Below, piece by piece: positions 1 through 9,046 of a stretch of DNA of 64,000 nucleotides. Location: NCBI GenBank assembly GCA_035378845.1, contig DAOSUP010000009.1:1-64000 (forward strand). Reading direction: 5' to 3'. The stretch is from JAKOUL01 sp035378845 (GTDB lineage: Bacteria > Dictyoglomota > Dictyoglomia > Dictyoglomales > Dictyoglomaceae). Position numbers and translations under genes: made by a program. The stretch's first letter is position 1; every line of letters starts with the position of its first letter. Below the pieces are notes generated by a model. The model was not told the origin of the DNA. It searched no databases and saw only the letters and a program-made list of their open reading frames with translations.

Positions 1-2
1 TT

Positions 3-686
3 AATGTGGGAAAATCCAGTTTATTCAATGCCATAATGAAAGAAGATAGAGCTATCGTAGCTCCAATCCCAGGTACCACAAGAGATTATATAGAAGGAGA
101 GATTTATCTCTCTGGATATCTTGTAAGGGTTTATGATACTGCTGGCTTAGGAATACCCCAAGATATCTTAGAAAAAATGGGAATGGAAAAAACAAGAGAA
201 GTTCTTGAAAGATCAAATCTCATAATATTTGTACTTGATGGAAGTGAAGAGCTAAGAGAAGAAGAAAAAACACTTTTTAATGAGATAAAAAATCTGGAAA
301 ACAAAAGCATCATATTAGTGATAAATAAGATTGATCTTCCTCTAAAAATAGATTTATCCTTCTTTCCAGAAGAAATTGAAAGGGTTTTTATCTCTGCAAA
401 GAATAAAGAAGGAATAGAAAAATTAGAGGAAGCCATAGAAAGGCATCTTACATCCGAAGAATTGTATGATATAATTTTCTTAAATATCTATCACCAAGAA
501 GAATTACAAAAGATCAAAAATTATTTAGAAGAAGGAATAAAAGTTTTAACAGAGCTTCCTTCGTCATTAGATATATTAGGATCCATATTATATGATATAG
601 AAAAATCCTTAGGAAATATATTGGGAGAAGAGGTATCCTTAGATATTGTAGATAAGATTTTTGCCAACTTTTGCATAGGGAAATAG
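3..686 (+). CDS. mnmE: tRNA modification GTPase MnmE, C-terminal part (5' end outside window)
   Basis: This is the GTPase and C-terminal portion of MnmE, which with MnmG installs the carboxymethylaminomethyl group on U34 of certain tRNAs. The frame is open from the window edge and begins inside the P-loop (NVGKSSLFN), so the start lies upstream. Visible motifs in order are G1 (NVGKS), G2 (GTTRD), G3 (DTAG), G4 (NKID) and G5 (SAK). The protein ends in FCIGK, whose cysteine is the conserved MnmE C-terminal catalytic residue. The first half (folate-binding and helical domains) is missing only because the window starts here. The next gene, uppP, follows after 19 bp. Confidence 0.95.
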   Translation, partial: NVGKSSLFNAIMKEDRAIVAPIPGTTRDYIEGEIYLSGYLVRVYDTAGLGIPQDILEKMGMEKTREVLERSNLIIFVLDGSEELREEEKTLFNEIKNLENKSIILVINKIDLPLKIDLSFFPEEIERVFISAKNKEGIEKLEEAIERHLTSEELYDIIFLNIYHQEELQKIKNYLEEGIKVLTELPSSLDILGSILYDIEKSLGNILGEEVSLDIVDKIFANFCIGK

Positions 687-705
687 CTTTCTTTGGAGGT
701 GTGGC

Positions 706-1590
706 ATGAATATCTGGGTGATAATCTTGGGAGCTATTCAAGGGATAACTGAGTTTCTACCTATAAGCAGTACGGCACACCTTATACTTATACCCTATCT
801 TGCAAAAATTCCTGATTTTGGTCTTACCTTCAATATAGGACTTCACTTAGGAACCCTACTTTCTGTCCTCATCTATTTTTTAAAAGACTGGATAGATCTT
901 TTAATAGGACTTTTTAAAGGAGGAGAAAACAGAAGATTATTAGGACTAATTATATTAGCGTCCATTCCAGCAGGAGTCTTTGGAATTCTTCTTGATCCCC
1001 TTGTGGAAAAAATCTCAGAGCCTCAAACCTATCCTTTTGCCATATGGATTATCCTTTTAGGAGTCATTTCCTTTGGATTTGTATTTTTAATATTAGAAAA
1101 AACATCAAAGAAAAATCTTGAGATAAAAGATTTAAATGCAAAGAGTGCTATCTCCATAGGACTTTGGCAGGTACTTTCTCTTTTCCCTGGAGTATCCAGA
1201 TCTGGATCTACTATCTCAGGAGGAATGTTTGTGGGATTAAAAAGAGAAGATGCTACAAAATTTTCATTTCTTCTCTCCCTACCTGTTATAGGTGGAGCAG
1301 TACTACTAAAATTTCTTCAACTTTTCCAAGGAGAAGGAAGCGGAGATATATCCCTCATCTTCTATGGAACTATTATATCTTTCATTGTGGGAATTATAAG
1401 TATTCATATACTTCTTAGCTATGTAAGAAGAGCTCCATTAAATATATTTGCCTATTATAGATTTATTCTTGCCTTAGCAGTACTTTTAGCCTATTTTTAT
1501 TTAAGAACTCTTGCTATTATAGTATTTAGTATTGCCATCATCTACCTTATAGTGGGGATGGTGAGAAAGAATGAAAAAGCTATATCTTAA
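706..1590 (+). CDS. uppP: Undecaprenyl-diphosphate phosphatase UppP (BacA family)
   Basis: An integral membrane enzyme that recycles undecaprenyl diphosphate to the monophosphate carrier for cell-wall synthesis, and commonly gives bacitracin resistance. The 294-residue length is normal. The first conserved block is QGITEFLPISSTAH (residues 12-25), which carries the (E/Q)xxxE motif with Q12 and E16. The second is PGVSRSGST starting at residue 161, with the phosphate-binding Arg165. Several hydrophobic helices surround these blocks. The ATG follows a GGAGGT site. The last 20 bp overlap the start of the MMPL exporter, so the two are probably translationally coupled. Confidence 0.95.
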   Translation: MNIWVIILGAIQGITEFLPISSTAHLILIPYLAKIPDFGLTFNIGLHLGTLLSVLIYFLKDWIDLLIGLFKGGENRRLLGLIILASIPAGVFGILLDPLVEKISEPQTYPFAIWIILLGVISFGFVFLILEKTSKKNLEIKDLNAKSAISIGLWQVLSLFPGVSRSGSTISGGMFVGLKREDATKFSFLLSLPVIGGAVLLKFLQLFQGEGSGDISLIFYGTIISFIVGIISIHILLSYVRRAPLNIFAYYRFILALAVLLAYFYLRTLAIIVFSIAIIYLIVGMVRKNEKAIS

Positions 1591-3628
1591 AGGTTTTAAA
1601 CATTCAAGACTTATTATCATTCTCTCTCTGATCCTATTTATCTTATCCATCTACCTTACATTAAATGTAAAGGTAAACTATGATATATATTCTTTCCTTC
1701 CCCAAGAACTTTCTTCTGTAAAAGCATTAGAAATTCTAAATGAAAATTTCAAAATGGGAGAAGAAAGTTATATAATATTACCCTTCAAAGATCCTATAGA
1801 GATAGAAAGACTTAGGAATCAAATATTAAAAATAGAAGGGATAGCAAAAGTATCATGGATCTCTGATTTTCAAGATATATATTTACCTGACTACTTCTGG
1901 GGAAGTATAAAAGATCAATTTATAAAAGATAATTATACCTTTTTAACAATTACTTTTTCAGAATCATCTCAAAGTCCTACTTCTGAAAAAGCAGTAAAAG
2001 AGATTCAAAAGATTCTACCTAAGGGGAGTTATTTTACAGGAACAGCTGTTATTGGTCAGGATCTAAAAAATATAAGTCAAGAGGAGACAATAAAATATCT
2101 ATTAATAGGTAGTGCCTTTGTAATGATCTTCCTCTTCTTCATATTCCCATCTATGTATGTGCCTTTAATCATCTACTTCAATATGATTTTAGCAATTGTA
2201 ATAAATACTGCTCTATCTACTTTATTAAATCAGGAGATAAGCTTCATCTCAAGAATAATTGTGGGCATATTCCAGATGGGATCTACTATGGATTATGCCT
2301 TATTCCTTTATCATAGGTATGAAGAGGAATCAAAGAGAAAAGACAGGGCAGAAGCAGGATGGGAGGCAGTAAGAACCACAGCAAAAAGTATTATTGCCAG
2401 TGCAGCAACTACGGTTGCAGGATTTCTCGCCATAACTCAGATGAGATTTGAATTAGGAAAAGATTTAGGATTCCTCTTAGCAAGAGGAGTTTTTACCTCC
2501 TTCATTCTCTCTTTAACCCTTCTTCCTGTACTTTTTTATCATTTCCACAATAAATGGGCATATTCAAAGAGATGGATCCTAAGAGTTTCTGGAGAAAGAT
2601 TTTTTAATTTTATTCTTAAAGTAAGGCATATCATTCTTGTTATATTCTTAATAGGAGCTGTAAGTTTATTCTTAATTCCAAAATTTCCTATGGATTACAA
2701 TATCACTCGTGGCTTACCAGAAAATATTCCATCTATAATGGGACAAAGGAAGATGGAAGAGATTTTTGGTAGAAGCTCCTCACTATCTCTTGTAGGAAAA
2801 GAGACACCTGAAAACTGGCAGAAAGTAATAAAGATATTAAAAGAAAAGCCTCAAGTCTCAAATGTTCTTAGCTATTATAATATGGTAGATCCACTCATTC
2901 CAGAATATATGGTACCAAAATCAGTAAGGGATATCTTTTTTAAAGATGGGTTTTCCTACGCCTCCTGTGACCTTAATGTGGATTACTCCAGTGAGGAAGC
3001 TTACAAATTGATAAAGGAGCTTAGAGAAGGTATAGAAGATCATTACGATATCAAAATTACAGGGCTTCCTGTCCTAAATTTAGATTTAAAAGATCTTACA
3101 ACTACAGAGTTAAATAAAGTAAATCTTATCTCTATTATAGCCATATTTTTAATCATAGCCCTATCTTTTCTTTCCATTCCTATACCAGTACTTTTGGTAC
3201 TTGTAATAGAATTAGCTATAACTTTAAACTTAGCTATAGACTATATTACATATGGATTTATATTCTTCTCTTCTTATCTTTTCATTGGATGTATCCAGCT
3301 TGGTGCAACCATTGACTATGCAGTACTTCTTACATCAAGATACTTAGAGGCAAAACAAAAGGGATTAGATAAATTCTCATCTGCAAAATTCTCCTTTTCA
3401 GGAGGAATAAACAGTATTCTTACCAGTGCAGGTACCATGTTCTTTACAGCCTTACCCTTAGGTATCTTCTCTAATATCTTTATGGCAAAGAACCTTGCCA
3501 TGTTGGTAAGTAGAGGAGCAATCATAAGTGTCATCTCGGTATCTTTATTTGTGCTTCCTCTTCTTACCGTCTCTGATTCTTTTCTTTCAAAACTTGGATT
3601 TATAAGAAAGGAGGGAAAAAAGGAATGA
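1571..3628 (+). CDS. MMPL/RND-family exporter
   Basis: A 685-residue transporter with the RND layout: a first membrane helix near residues 12-30, an extracellular loop, a bundle of helices with a sterol-sensing-like core, then the same arrangement repeated in the second half. The related helix segments GSTMDYALFLYHRYEEE (first half) and GATIDYAVLLTSRYLEA (second half) carry the Asp-Tyr pair typical of MMPL proton-relay helices. Such proteins export lipids or hydrophobic compounds by proton antiport; the substrate here is unknown. It overlaps uppP upstream by 20 bp and the next gene by 4 bp (ATGA), which suggests that the downstream secreted protein is its partner. Confidence 0.85.
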   Translation: MKKLYLKGFKHSRLIIILSLILFILSIYLTLNVKVNYDIYSFLPQELSSVKALEILNENFKMGEESYIILPFKDPIEIERLRNQILKIEGIAKVSWISDFQDIYLPDYFWGSIKDQFIKDNYTFLTITFSESSQSPTSEKAVKEIQKILPKGSYFTGTAVIGQDLKNISQEETIKYLLIGSAFVMIFLFFIFPSMYVPLIIYFNMILAIVINTALSTLLNQEISFISRIIVGIFQMGSTMDYALFLYHRYEEESKRKDRAEAGWEAVRTTAKSIIASAATTVAGFLAITQMRFELGKDLGFLLARGVFTSFILSLTLLPVLFYHFHNKWAYSKRWILRVSGERFFNFILKVRHIILVIFLIGAVSLFLIPKFPMDYNITRGLPENIPSIMGQRKMEEIFGRSSSLSLVGKETPENWQKVIKILKEKPQVSNVLSYYNMVDPLIPEYMVPKSVRDIFFKDGFSYASCDLNVDYSSEEAYKLIKELREGIEDHYDIKITGLPVLNLDLKDLTTTELNKVNLISIIAIFLIIALSFLSIPIPVLLVLVIELAITLNLAIDYITYGFIFFSSYLFIGCIQLGATIDYAVLLTSRYLEAKQKGLDKFSSAKFSFSGGINSILTSAGTMFFTALPLGIFSNIFMAKNLAMLVSRGAIISVISVSLFVLPLLTVSDSFLSKLGFIRKEGKKE

Positions 3629-4974
3629 AGAAGGGAATTATAATCACTATCTTACTTTTACTTCTCATAAGTATATCTTTTCCCTCTTCTTTAAAAATAA
3701 AGAATGACGAGACCATATACGCACTATTAGACTATGATGGAAAGGTAAAAAGAGTAGATCTTGTAAACTGGATTGAGATAGAGGGAAGTGGTCACTTTAA
3801 TATTACCAAGGATGCTAAATACTTGAAAAATATCAAGCTATTTACGGAAGATGTAACATTAAGTATCTCATCTCAAAAAATAAATCTTTCAGGAAATTCT
3901 CAAGGGCATAAGAATATCTATCTCACTTCCGAAGTAAATAGAAAACTTCCTATGCAATTTAAAATCTCATATAAATATAATGGGAAAACAGCAAAGCCTC
4001 AAGATTTTCTTGGAAAATCAGGAGATCTTGATATAGAATTTGAGATTGAAACTCTTGAAGATATTCCCTTTGTGGTTGTAATCTCTGCTGAATTTTCCAC
4101 AGATGATTTCATACTTAGAAATCCAGAGGATTGGATGGTAATGGTGCTTGGAAAAACCATAAGACTTTCTGGTTTTAGCTATCCTATCCCAAAAAGCAGC
4201 ATTAAGCTCGCCATAAGAGGTAAAAATCTAAAAGTCCCTGACTTTACTTTTAGTGCTCTTCCATCTATTCCTCCCGTTGATCTTTCTATAACATCTCAGT
4301 TAGGAAGCTTTACAGAAGGTTTAGATGGTCTTATCCTTCTAAACCAAGTTCATCAGAAGATATTAAAAGGTATCATTGAGAACTTTGAGAAACAGTCTTT
4401 TTCTATCCCTCCAGAGTTTTTAACTCTTCCATTTACGCTTAAGGCAAATCAGAACAAAGCATATGCTATCTCCAATTCTCTAAAAAAATATCCTGAAAGT
4501 TTTGAGAAACTATATACCTATATAAAGGAAGAAGCCGAAGGAAGTAATGATGAGAAATGGCAAAAAGCACTAAATATGGCAGAGGACGTGAAAAAAGAGA
4601 TAGAAGGAAATTCCTTCTCAGAAGATGTTAAAAGTATAGGGGACTTTATTGGAGATATCGCCTTTTCCAGCCAAAAAGCCATGAACATGATATCTACCTC
4701 ATTAGAAGGATTGCAAAAGGTAGAGGAACTTTTGAATATTGTGCTTAATGGAGGAGAGCTTGAAGGACAAAAAGTTCCAGGGCTTACCGATGTAGAGAAA
4801 AATCTAAAAGCCACATCTAAGACATTAAAAGAAAATATTTCAAAGGCTACCGAGGGCGAGAAAAAGATGGGAATATGGAAGAAAAATATTGCAAATTATA
4901 ATTTCGCAGGAAAGGTTGAGGGAGCAAGCTCAACAGTAAGATTTTACTTCAAATTAGAAGAGCTAAGAAAATAG
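3625..4974 (+). CDS. Secreted protein coupled to MMPL exporter (YhgE/Pip-like N-terminal part)
   Basis: A 449-residue protein with a clear N-terminal signal segment (MKKGIIITILLLLLISISFP) and no other strong membrane helix. The beginning of the mature part (DETIYALLDYDGKVKRVDLVNW) resembles clostridial envelope proteins of the YhgE/Pip neighbourhood that accompany MMPL exporters. The C-terminal third (about residues 290-430) is helical and coiled-coil-like. The start ATG overlaps the stop of the exporter gene (ATGA) behind a GGAGGGAAAAAAGG site. I infer a periplasmic or cell-surface accessory of the exporter; family recognition is from memory of the N-terminal pattern only. The gene ends 12 bp inside the convergent YgiQ gene. 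Confidence 0.55.
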   Translation: MKKGIIITILLLLLISISFPSSLKIKNDETIYALLDYDGKVKRVDLVNWIEIEGSGHFNITKDAKYLKNIKLFTEDVTLSISSQKINLSGNSQGHKNIYLTSEVNRKLPMQFKISYKYNGKTAKPQDFLGKSGDLDIEFEIETLEDIPFVVVISAEFSTDDFILRNPEDWMVMVLGKTIRLSGFSYPIPKSSIKLAIRGKNLKVPDFTFSALPSIPPVDLSITSQLGSFTEGLDGLILLNQVHQKILKGIIENFEKQSFSIPPEFLTLPFTLKANQNKAYAISNSLKKYPESFEKLYTYIKEEAEGSNDEKWQKALNMAEDVKKEIEGNSFSEDVKSIGDFIGDIAFSSQKAMNMISTSLEGLQKVEELLNIVLNGGELEGQKVPGLTDVEKNLKATSKTLKENISKATEGEKKMGIWKKNIANYNFAGKVEGASSTVRFYFKLEELRK

Positions 4975-6726
4975 CTTCTTTAAAGGAAAAGGGATTCTAT
5001 CTTTATTTCTTAAAAGAAATTCTCTATTCTTTTTATCTCTATACTGTACTAATGCCCTTTGAAGATGCCTCTCTTCATAGGTTCTTGCTACGTATATCTT
5101 CTCCTTTCTTGAAGGATGATATCCTGTATAGAAGGCACAAGATGCAGGAGTTAAAGGTAGAGGGGTATAATCTTGGATCTGCTCTAAATAGTGTCCAAGC
5201 CCCTTTACATACATAGCAAGATCCCAGGCATCTTCCAATGTAGCCCCTGGATGACCAGAAATAAAATAAGGAATGACATATATATCCTTATTCTGCTTTC
5301 TTTTTTCTCTTTCAAAAACCTCTTCAAACTTCTCATATACTTCAAAATTAGGTTTTTTCATAATTTCAAGCACATGATTTTTCACATGTTCAGGCGCAGA
5401 AGAAAGGTGTCCTCCTATATATCCTTCTTTAATAAGCTCTCCCAAATATCCATTATCTTTTAGGGCAAGATCGTATCTTATTCCTGAGGCAATAAATAGA
5501 TGCTTTACCTTTGGTATATTCTTTATTTCCCTTAATAATCTAAGTTGAGGAGAAAAATCTATAATAAGATTAGGACATATATCAGGAAATAGGCATTCTC
5601 TCACTTTACATGAACCAGGCACCTTATATATCTTGCATTTTAGTTTATACATATTTGCTGTAGGACCGCCCACATCAGATATGGTACCTCTAAAAAACTT
5701 TTGAGAAGTAAGGTTATATGCCTCACGCAAAATAGACTCCTCACTTCTTGATACCACCTGCCAGCCTTGGTGAAGATTAATAGAACAAAAAGTGCAGCTT
5801 CCAAAACATCCTCTATGAGAGACGATAGATGTCAATACCGTATCAAGAGCAGGAATTTTCTCTTTATAAGACGGATGTGGGAGTCTTTTAAAAGGAAGAG
5901 AGTATGTAAAGTCAAGATCTTTCTGGGAATAATTCATTGGTGGATTCTGAATGATATACCTCTTTCCATCTCTCTGAACCAGTATCTTCTCATTTTTCAT
6001 TCCTTCCATAAGAAGATTCTGAAAATCATAATATCCCTCCATATCCTGAGAAACCTCTTCAAAAGAAGGAAGCATCACATAATCTATATCATTAAAAAGC
6101 TCATTAAACTCCTTTTCACTAAGAGAATAAACAATACCTGGAATTTTATATATTTCATACCAAGACTTCCCTTGGGAAAGATATCTTGCAATCTCTACAA
6201 TTTGCTTCTCCCCCATGCCAAAAACAATACACTTTGCCCTGGAATCAAGAAGTATTGAGTGTCTAACCTTATCTTCCCAGAAATCATAATGAGAGAATCT
6301 TCTTAGACTTGCCTCAATCCCTCCAAGTACCAAAGGAATATCAGGATAGATCTCATGTACAAAGTTTGAGTAGACAACAGTTGCTCTATCAGGTCTTCTT
6401 CCAGGAATTCCACCTGGAGTATACGCATCTTTCTTTCTTCTTATCTTATTAGGGGTATAATTAGCTACTAAAGAATCTACACTTCCTGCCGTTATACCAA
6501 AAAAGAGACTTGGCTTGCCCAAAACGGTAAAAGACTTCTTATCTTTCCAATCTGGCTGAGGCATAATCCCTACATGGAATCCAAAATGCTCTAAGGATCT
6601 ACCAATCACTGAGGCTCCAAAAGAAGGGTGATCCACATAGGCATCTCCTGTAATAACTATTGCATCAAGCTCGTCCCATCCTAATCTCTTAGCTTCTTCC
6701 TTGGTAATAGGCAAAAAATCAACCAT
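4963..6726 (-). CDS. YgiQ-family radical SAM protein (UPF0313)
   Basis: A 587-residue radical SAM enzyme. The SAM-binding iron-sulfur motif CxxxCxxC is at C307, C311 and C314 (GCFGSCTFC). The N-terminal part has the YgiQ pattern (FLPITKEEAKRLGWDELDAI at the start, then a B12-binding-like Rossmann segment VITGDAYVDHPSFG). A downstream cysteine cluster (KVRECLFPDICPN) is also typical. The substrate of YgiQ enzymes is not established. The start ATG shares one base with the TAA stop of the upstream CDF gene (TAATG), so translation is probably coupled although no functional link is evident. Confidence 0.9.
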   Translation of the reverse strand: MVDFLPITKEEAKRLGWDELDAIVITGDAYVDHPSFGASVIGRSLEHFGFHVGIMPQPDWKDKKSFTVLGKPSLFFGITAGSVDSLVANYTPNKIRRKKDAYTPGGIPGRRPDRATVVYSNFVHEIYPDIPLVLGGIEASLRRFSHYDFWEDKVRHSILLDSRAKCIVFGMGEKQIVEIARYLSQGKSWYEIYKIPGIVYSLSEKEFNELFNDIDYVMLPSFEEVSQDMEGYYDFQNLLMEGMKNEKILVQRDGKRYIIQNPPMNYSQKDLDFTYSLPFKRLPHPSYKEKIPALDTVLTSIVSHRGCFGSCTFCSINLHQGWQVVSRSEESILREAYNLTSQKFFRGTISDVGGPTANMYKLKCKIYKVPGSCKVRECLFPDICPNLIIDFSPQLRLLREIKNIPKVKHLFIASGIRYDLALKDNGYLGELIKEGYIGGHLSSAPEHVKNHVLEIMKKPNFEVYEKFEEVFEREKRKQNKDIYVIPYFISGHPGATLEDAWDLAMYVKGLGHYLEQIQDYTPLPLTPASCAFYTGYHPSRKEKIYVARTYEERHLQRALVQYRDKKNREFLLRNKDRIPFPLKKLFS

Positions 6727-7595
6727 TAATACTCACACTGACACTCCTTCTTTTCACCTTCCAGCTCTACTTCTAAGGTAGAATGATTAATACCAAAATT
6801 TTCCTCCAAAAGATTTTTTATTTGAGAGGTAATATTTTCTGCTGAAGATATCATCTGATTATCAAGTACTATATGAGCAGAAAGCAGATAATCCTTTGAG
6901 GAAATCTGCCAGACATGAACATGATGAACCCCTCTAACTCCTGGAACCTTTAGGATGGCATCTTCAAGGGCTTCAATATCAATTCCTCTTGGTGTACCCT
7001 CCATAAGAATATGAAGAGTATCCTTTATAAGTCCAAAGGCACTATAAAAGATAAATCCAGCAATTACAAGAGAAATAATTGTATCAGCAATATAGAGATT
7101 ATACATAAGAATAAGGATAGCACCGATAATAACTCCCACTGAAGAGAATGCATCCGAGATCAGATGTAAAAAAGCTCCCTTTATATTAAGGTTATGATGG
7201 GAATCTTCATGGATAAGATAAGCACCTACTATATTACCTATTAAACCAATAAAACCTATAATTATAGTCTGAACTCCATCTACCTTAGTTGGAACTTTAA
7301 AACGCTGTATAGCTTCTGAGATCAAAAAAACAAAAATGAGAAGAAGAAGAATTCCATTAAGGAGTGCAGAAAGTATCTCTACTCTCCTATATCCATAGGT
7401 ATGAGTAGAGTTACTTTTCTTATTCTTAGAAATTACTTCTGCTACATAACTTATCACAAGGGAAAAAACATCATTCACATTATGAAGGGCATCACTAATA
7501 AGAGATAGACTTCCTGAAATAGCTCCTCCAATGAATTCTATAAGTGCCATAAGAAGATTTAGTAATATTGCTCCTAATAATCCTTTGACCTTCAC
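6726..7595 (-). CDS. Cation diffusion facilitator (CDF) family metal exporter
   Basis: A 289-residue membrane antiporter exporting divalent cations such as Zn2+. The family signature in TM2 (SLSLISDALHNVNDVFSLV) supplies the His/Asp metal site, and the matching TM5 segment is HLISDAFSSVGV. The C-terminal cytoplasmic domain (about residues 205-285) contains VPGVRGVHHVHVWQISS, the usual metal-sensing fold. The end is Cys/Glu-rich (ECQCEY). The GTG start follows an AAGGAGG site 5 bases upstream. The HD(N)D pattern leans toward Zn2+/Co2+, but specificity cannot be fixed from sequence. Confidence 0.9.
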   Translation of the reverse strand: MKVKGLLGAILLNLLMALIEFIGGAISGSLSLISDALHNVNDVFSLVISYVAEVISKNKKSNSTHTYGYRRVEILSALLNGILLLLIFVFLISEAIQRFKVPTKVDGVQTIIIGFIGLIGNIVGAYLIHEDSHHNLNIKGAFLHLISDAFSSVGVIIGAILILMYNLYIADTIISLVIAGFIFYSAFGLIKDTLHILMEGTPRGIDIEALEDAILKVPGVRGVHHVHVWQISSKDYLLSAHIVLDNQMISSAENITSQIKNLLEENFGINHSTLEVELEGEKKECQCEY

Positions 7596-7956
7596 TTAAA
7601 TCCTCCTTCTAAAAATTTTTCTTGTTAATTATATAATAAGTATTGGTAAAAAATATATGGAGAAAAGAGTTAGAAGATTAAATAACTTTGATATTAAAGA
7701 GAGAATTGTTGTTTATTTGACGAATAGGGGCTTAGAAATTAGAGATAACTGAGGGTTTACCTTTTGAAATGGCTTATTGACCATATGTTAGTAAATGGAG
7801 TATACAAATAAGATGTGTCACTTATTTACTGATGGACATCATATAGCTACTGCAGCTATACTATATCATATCAGCAGATATATTACTTACTAATACAAAA
7901 ATAGAAGATAGAAAGTTATTGAAAAATAATTCTCAATATTGAAAAGGAGTAAAAAT
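7596..7956. other. Intergenic region between divergent CDF and esterase genes; operator-like inverted repeat
   Basis: No convincing gene is present. Two tiny ORFs of about 32 codons (ATG near 7658 on + and ATG near 7796 on +) have no ribosome binding site and I recognise no family; the stretch looks degraded. A perfect 7-bp inverted repeat, TATAGCT-5-AGCTATA, lies at 7842-7860, about 100 bp before the esterase start, and could be an operator. A TATAAT on the minus strand at 7633-7628 fits a -10 element for the CDF gene. Confidence 0.4.
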
Positions 7957-8898
7957 ATGATATATGAAAAAATAAAATTATATGAGGACAGAGCGGATGT
8001 GACTCTAACCACTTATGTTCATAGTGATTCACCTGAGTTGTTACATGGAAAAAAGAGACCAGCTATCCTTGTTTGTCCAGGAGGGGCATATTTAACATGT
8101 TCTGATCGTGAGGGTGAGCCAGTAGCTTTACGCTTTGCTTCAATGGGGTATCATGCATTTGTATTGCGTTATTCCACTTATATGGGAGGGGGATTTAGCT
8201 ATCCTGATCCTACAAAAGAAATACCTGTGAATCCAAAAAGCATTTACCCCAATCCTATGAGAGATATAGCAAAAGCAATACTTTTTATTAGAGATCACAG
8301 TAACGAATGGTTGGTGAATACAGAAAAAATTATCCTGTGTGGTTTTTCAGCAGGAGCTCATAATTGTGCTATGTATTCTGTATATTGGAATGATCCAGAT
8401 TTAAGTAGATATTTTAATGTTAAATCTGAGGAGTTAAGACCTGCTGCTGCAATATTGGGATATATGTTAAGTGATCTTATTTTTCAAAGGGATTTTGTAT
8501 TTAAGCAAGAAAGTTTAACTGCCAAGCATTTATTTGAATCATTTAGTGTTGCATATACTGGAATGAGAGAACCAGACGATGAAACCCTTAGAAGGATAAG
8601 TCCTGTACTTTATGTTTCAGAGTTTACACCACCTATGTTTCTATGGACAACGGCTCAGGATGAGCTTGTATCGGTGGAACATACTATACTTATGGCAAAA
8701 GCACTTGCGGAGAAAAACATTCCCTTTGAAATGCATATATTTGAGGAAGGACAACATGGTCTAAGCTTAGCTCATCAAGCTACTGCAAGGCATAAAGATC
8801 AGATTAATCCTATAGTAGCAAAATGGATAGATCTTGCAGAACAGTGGCTATTAAGAAGATTTTCCTTGGATTTGCAGGAAAAAGAAAAAAAGCTTTAA
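7957..8898 (+). CDS. Alpha/beta-hydrolase, acetyl/xylan esterase-like (BD-FAE type)
   Basis: A 313-residue cytoplasmic esterase without signal peptide. The oxyanion/nucleophile elements are visible: the CPGGAY loop near residue 45, the nucleophile elbow GFSAGAH with Ser131, Asp235 in AQDEL and His267 in GQHGLS, giving a complete catalytic triad. Homologues deacetylate xylo- or manno-oligosaccharides. The ATG at 7957 is chosen because AAAAGGAGT lies 7 bp upstream; an in-frame TTG at 7939 would place this site inside the gene. It stands just before a mannanase, so removal of acetyl groups from glucomannan is plausible. GTT and GCT codons are more frequent than in neighbouring genes, which may reflect transfer. 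Confidence 0.75.
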   Translation: MIYEKIKLYEDRADVTLTTYVHSDSPELLHGKKRPAILVCPGGAYLTCSDREGEPVALRFASMGYHAFVLRYSTYMGGGFSYPDPTKEIPVNPKSIYPNPMRDIAKAILFIRDHSNEWLVNTEKIILCGFSAGAHNCAMYSVYWNDPDLSRYFNVKSEELRPAAAILGYMLSDLIFQRDFVFKQESLTAKHLFESFSVAYTGMREPDDETLRRISPVLYVSEFTPPMFLWTTAQDELVSVEHTILMAKALAEKNIPFEMHIFEEGQHGLSLAHQATARHKDQINPIVAKWIDLAEQWLLRRFSLDLQEKEKKL

Positions 8899-9046
8899 AA
8901 CAAAATAAGAAGGTAATGAAATACCTATTGACTTTGATAATAATTTGTCTATTATTAAATTATGAATGTCCAAGAAATGGGGACATGTTATAGAACAAAA
9001 GCTTAATTAAAAATTTTTACTTTATAAAAGAAAGAAGGAGAATTTT

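Noticed and set aside
1164..1418. 84-codon plus-strand ORF inside uppP
   Set aside because: It is in another frame of a well-supported gene and has no ribosome site.
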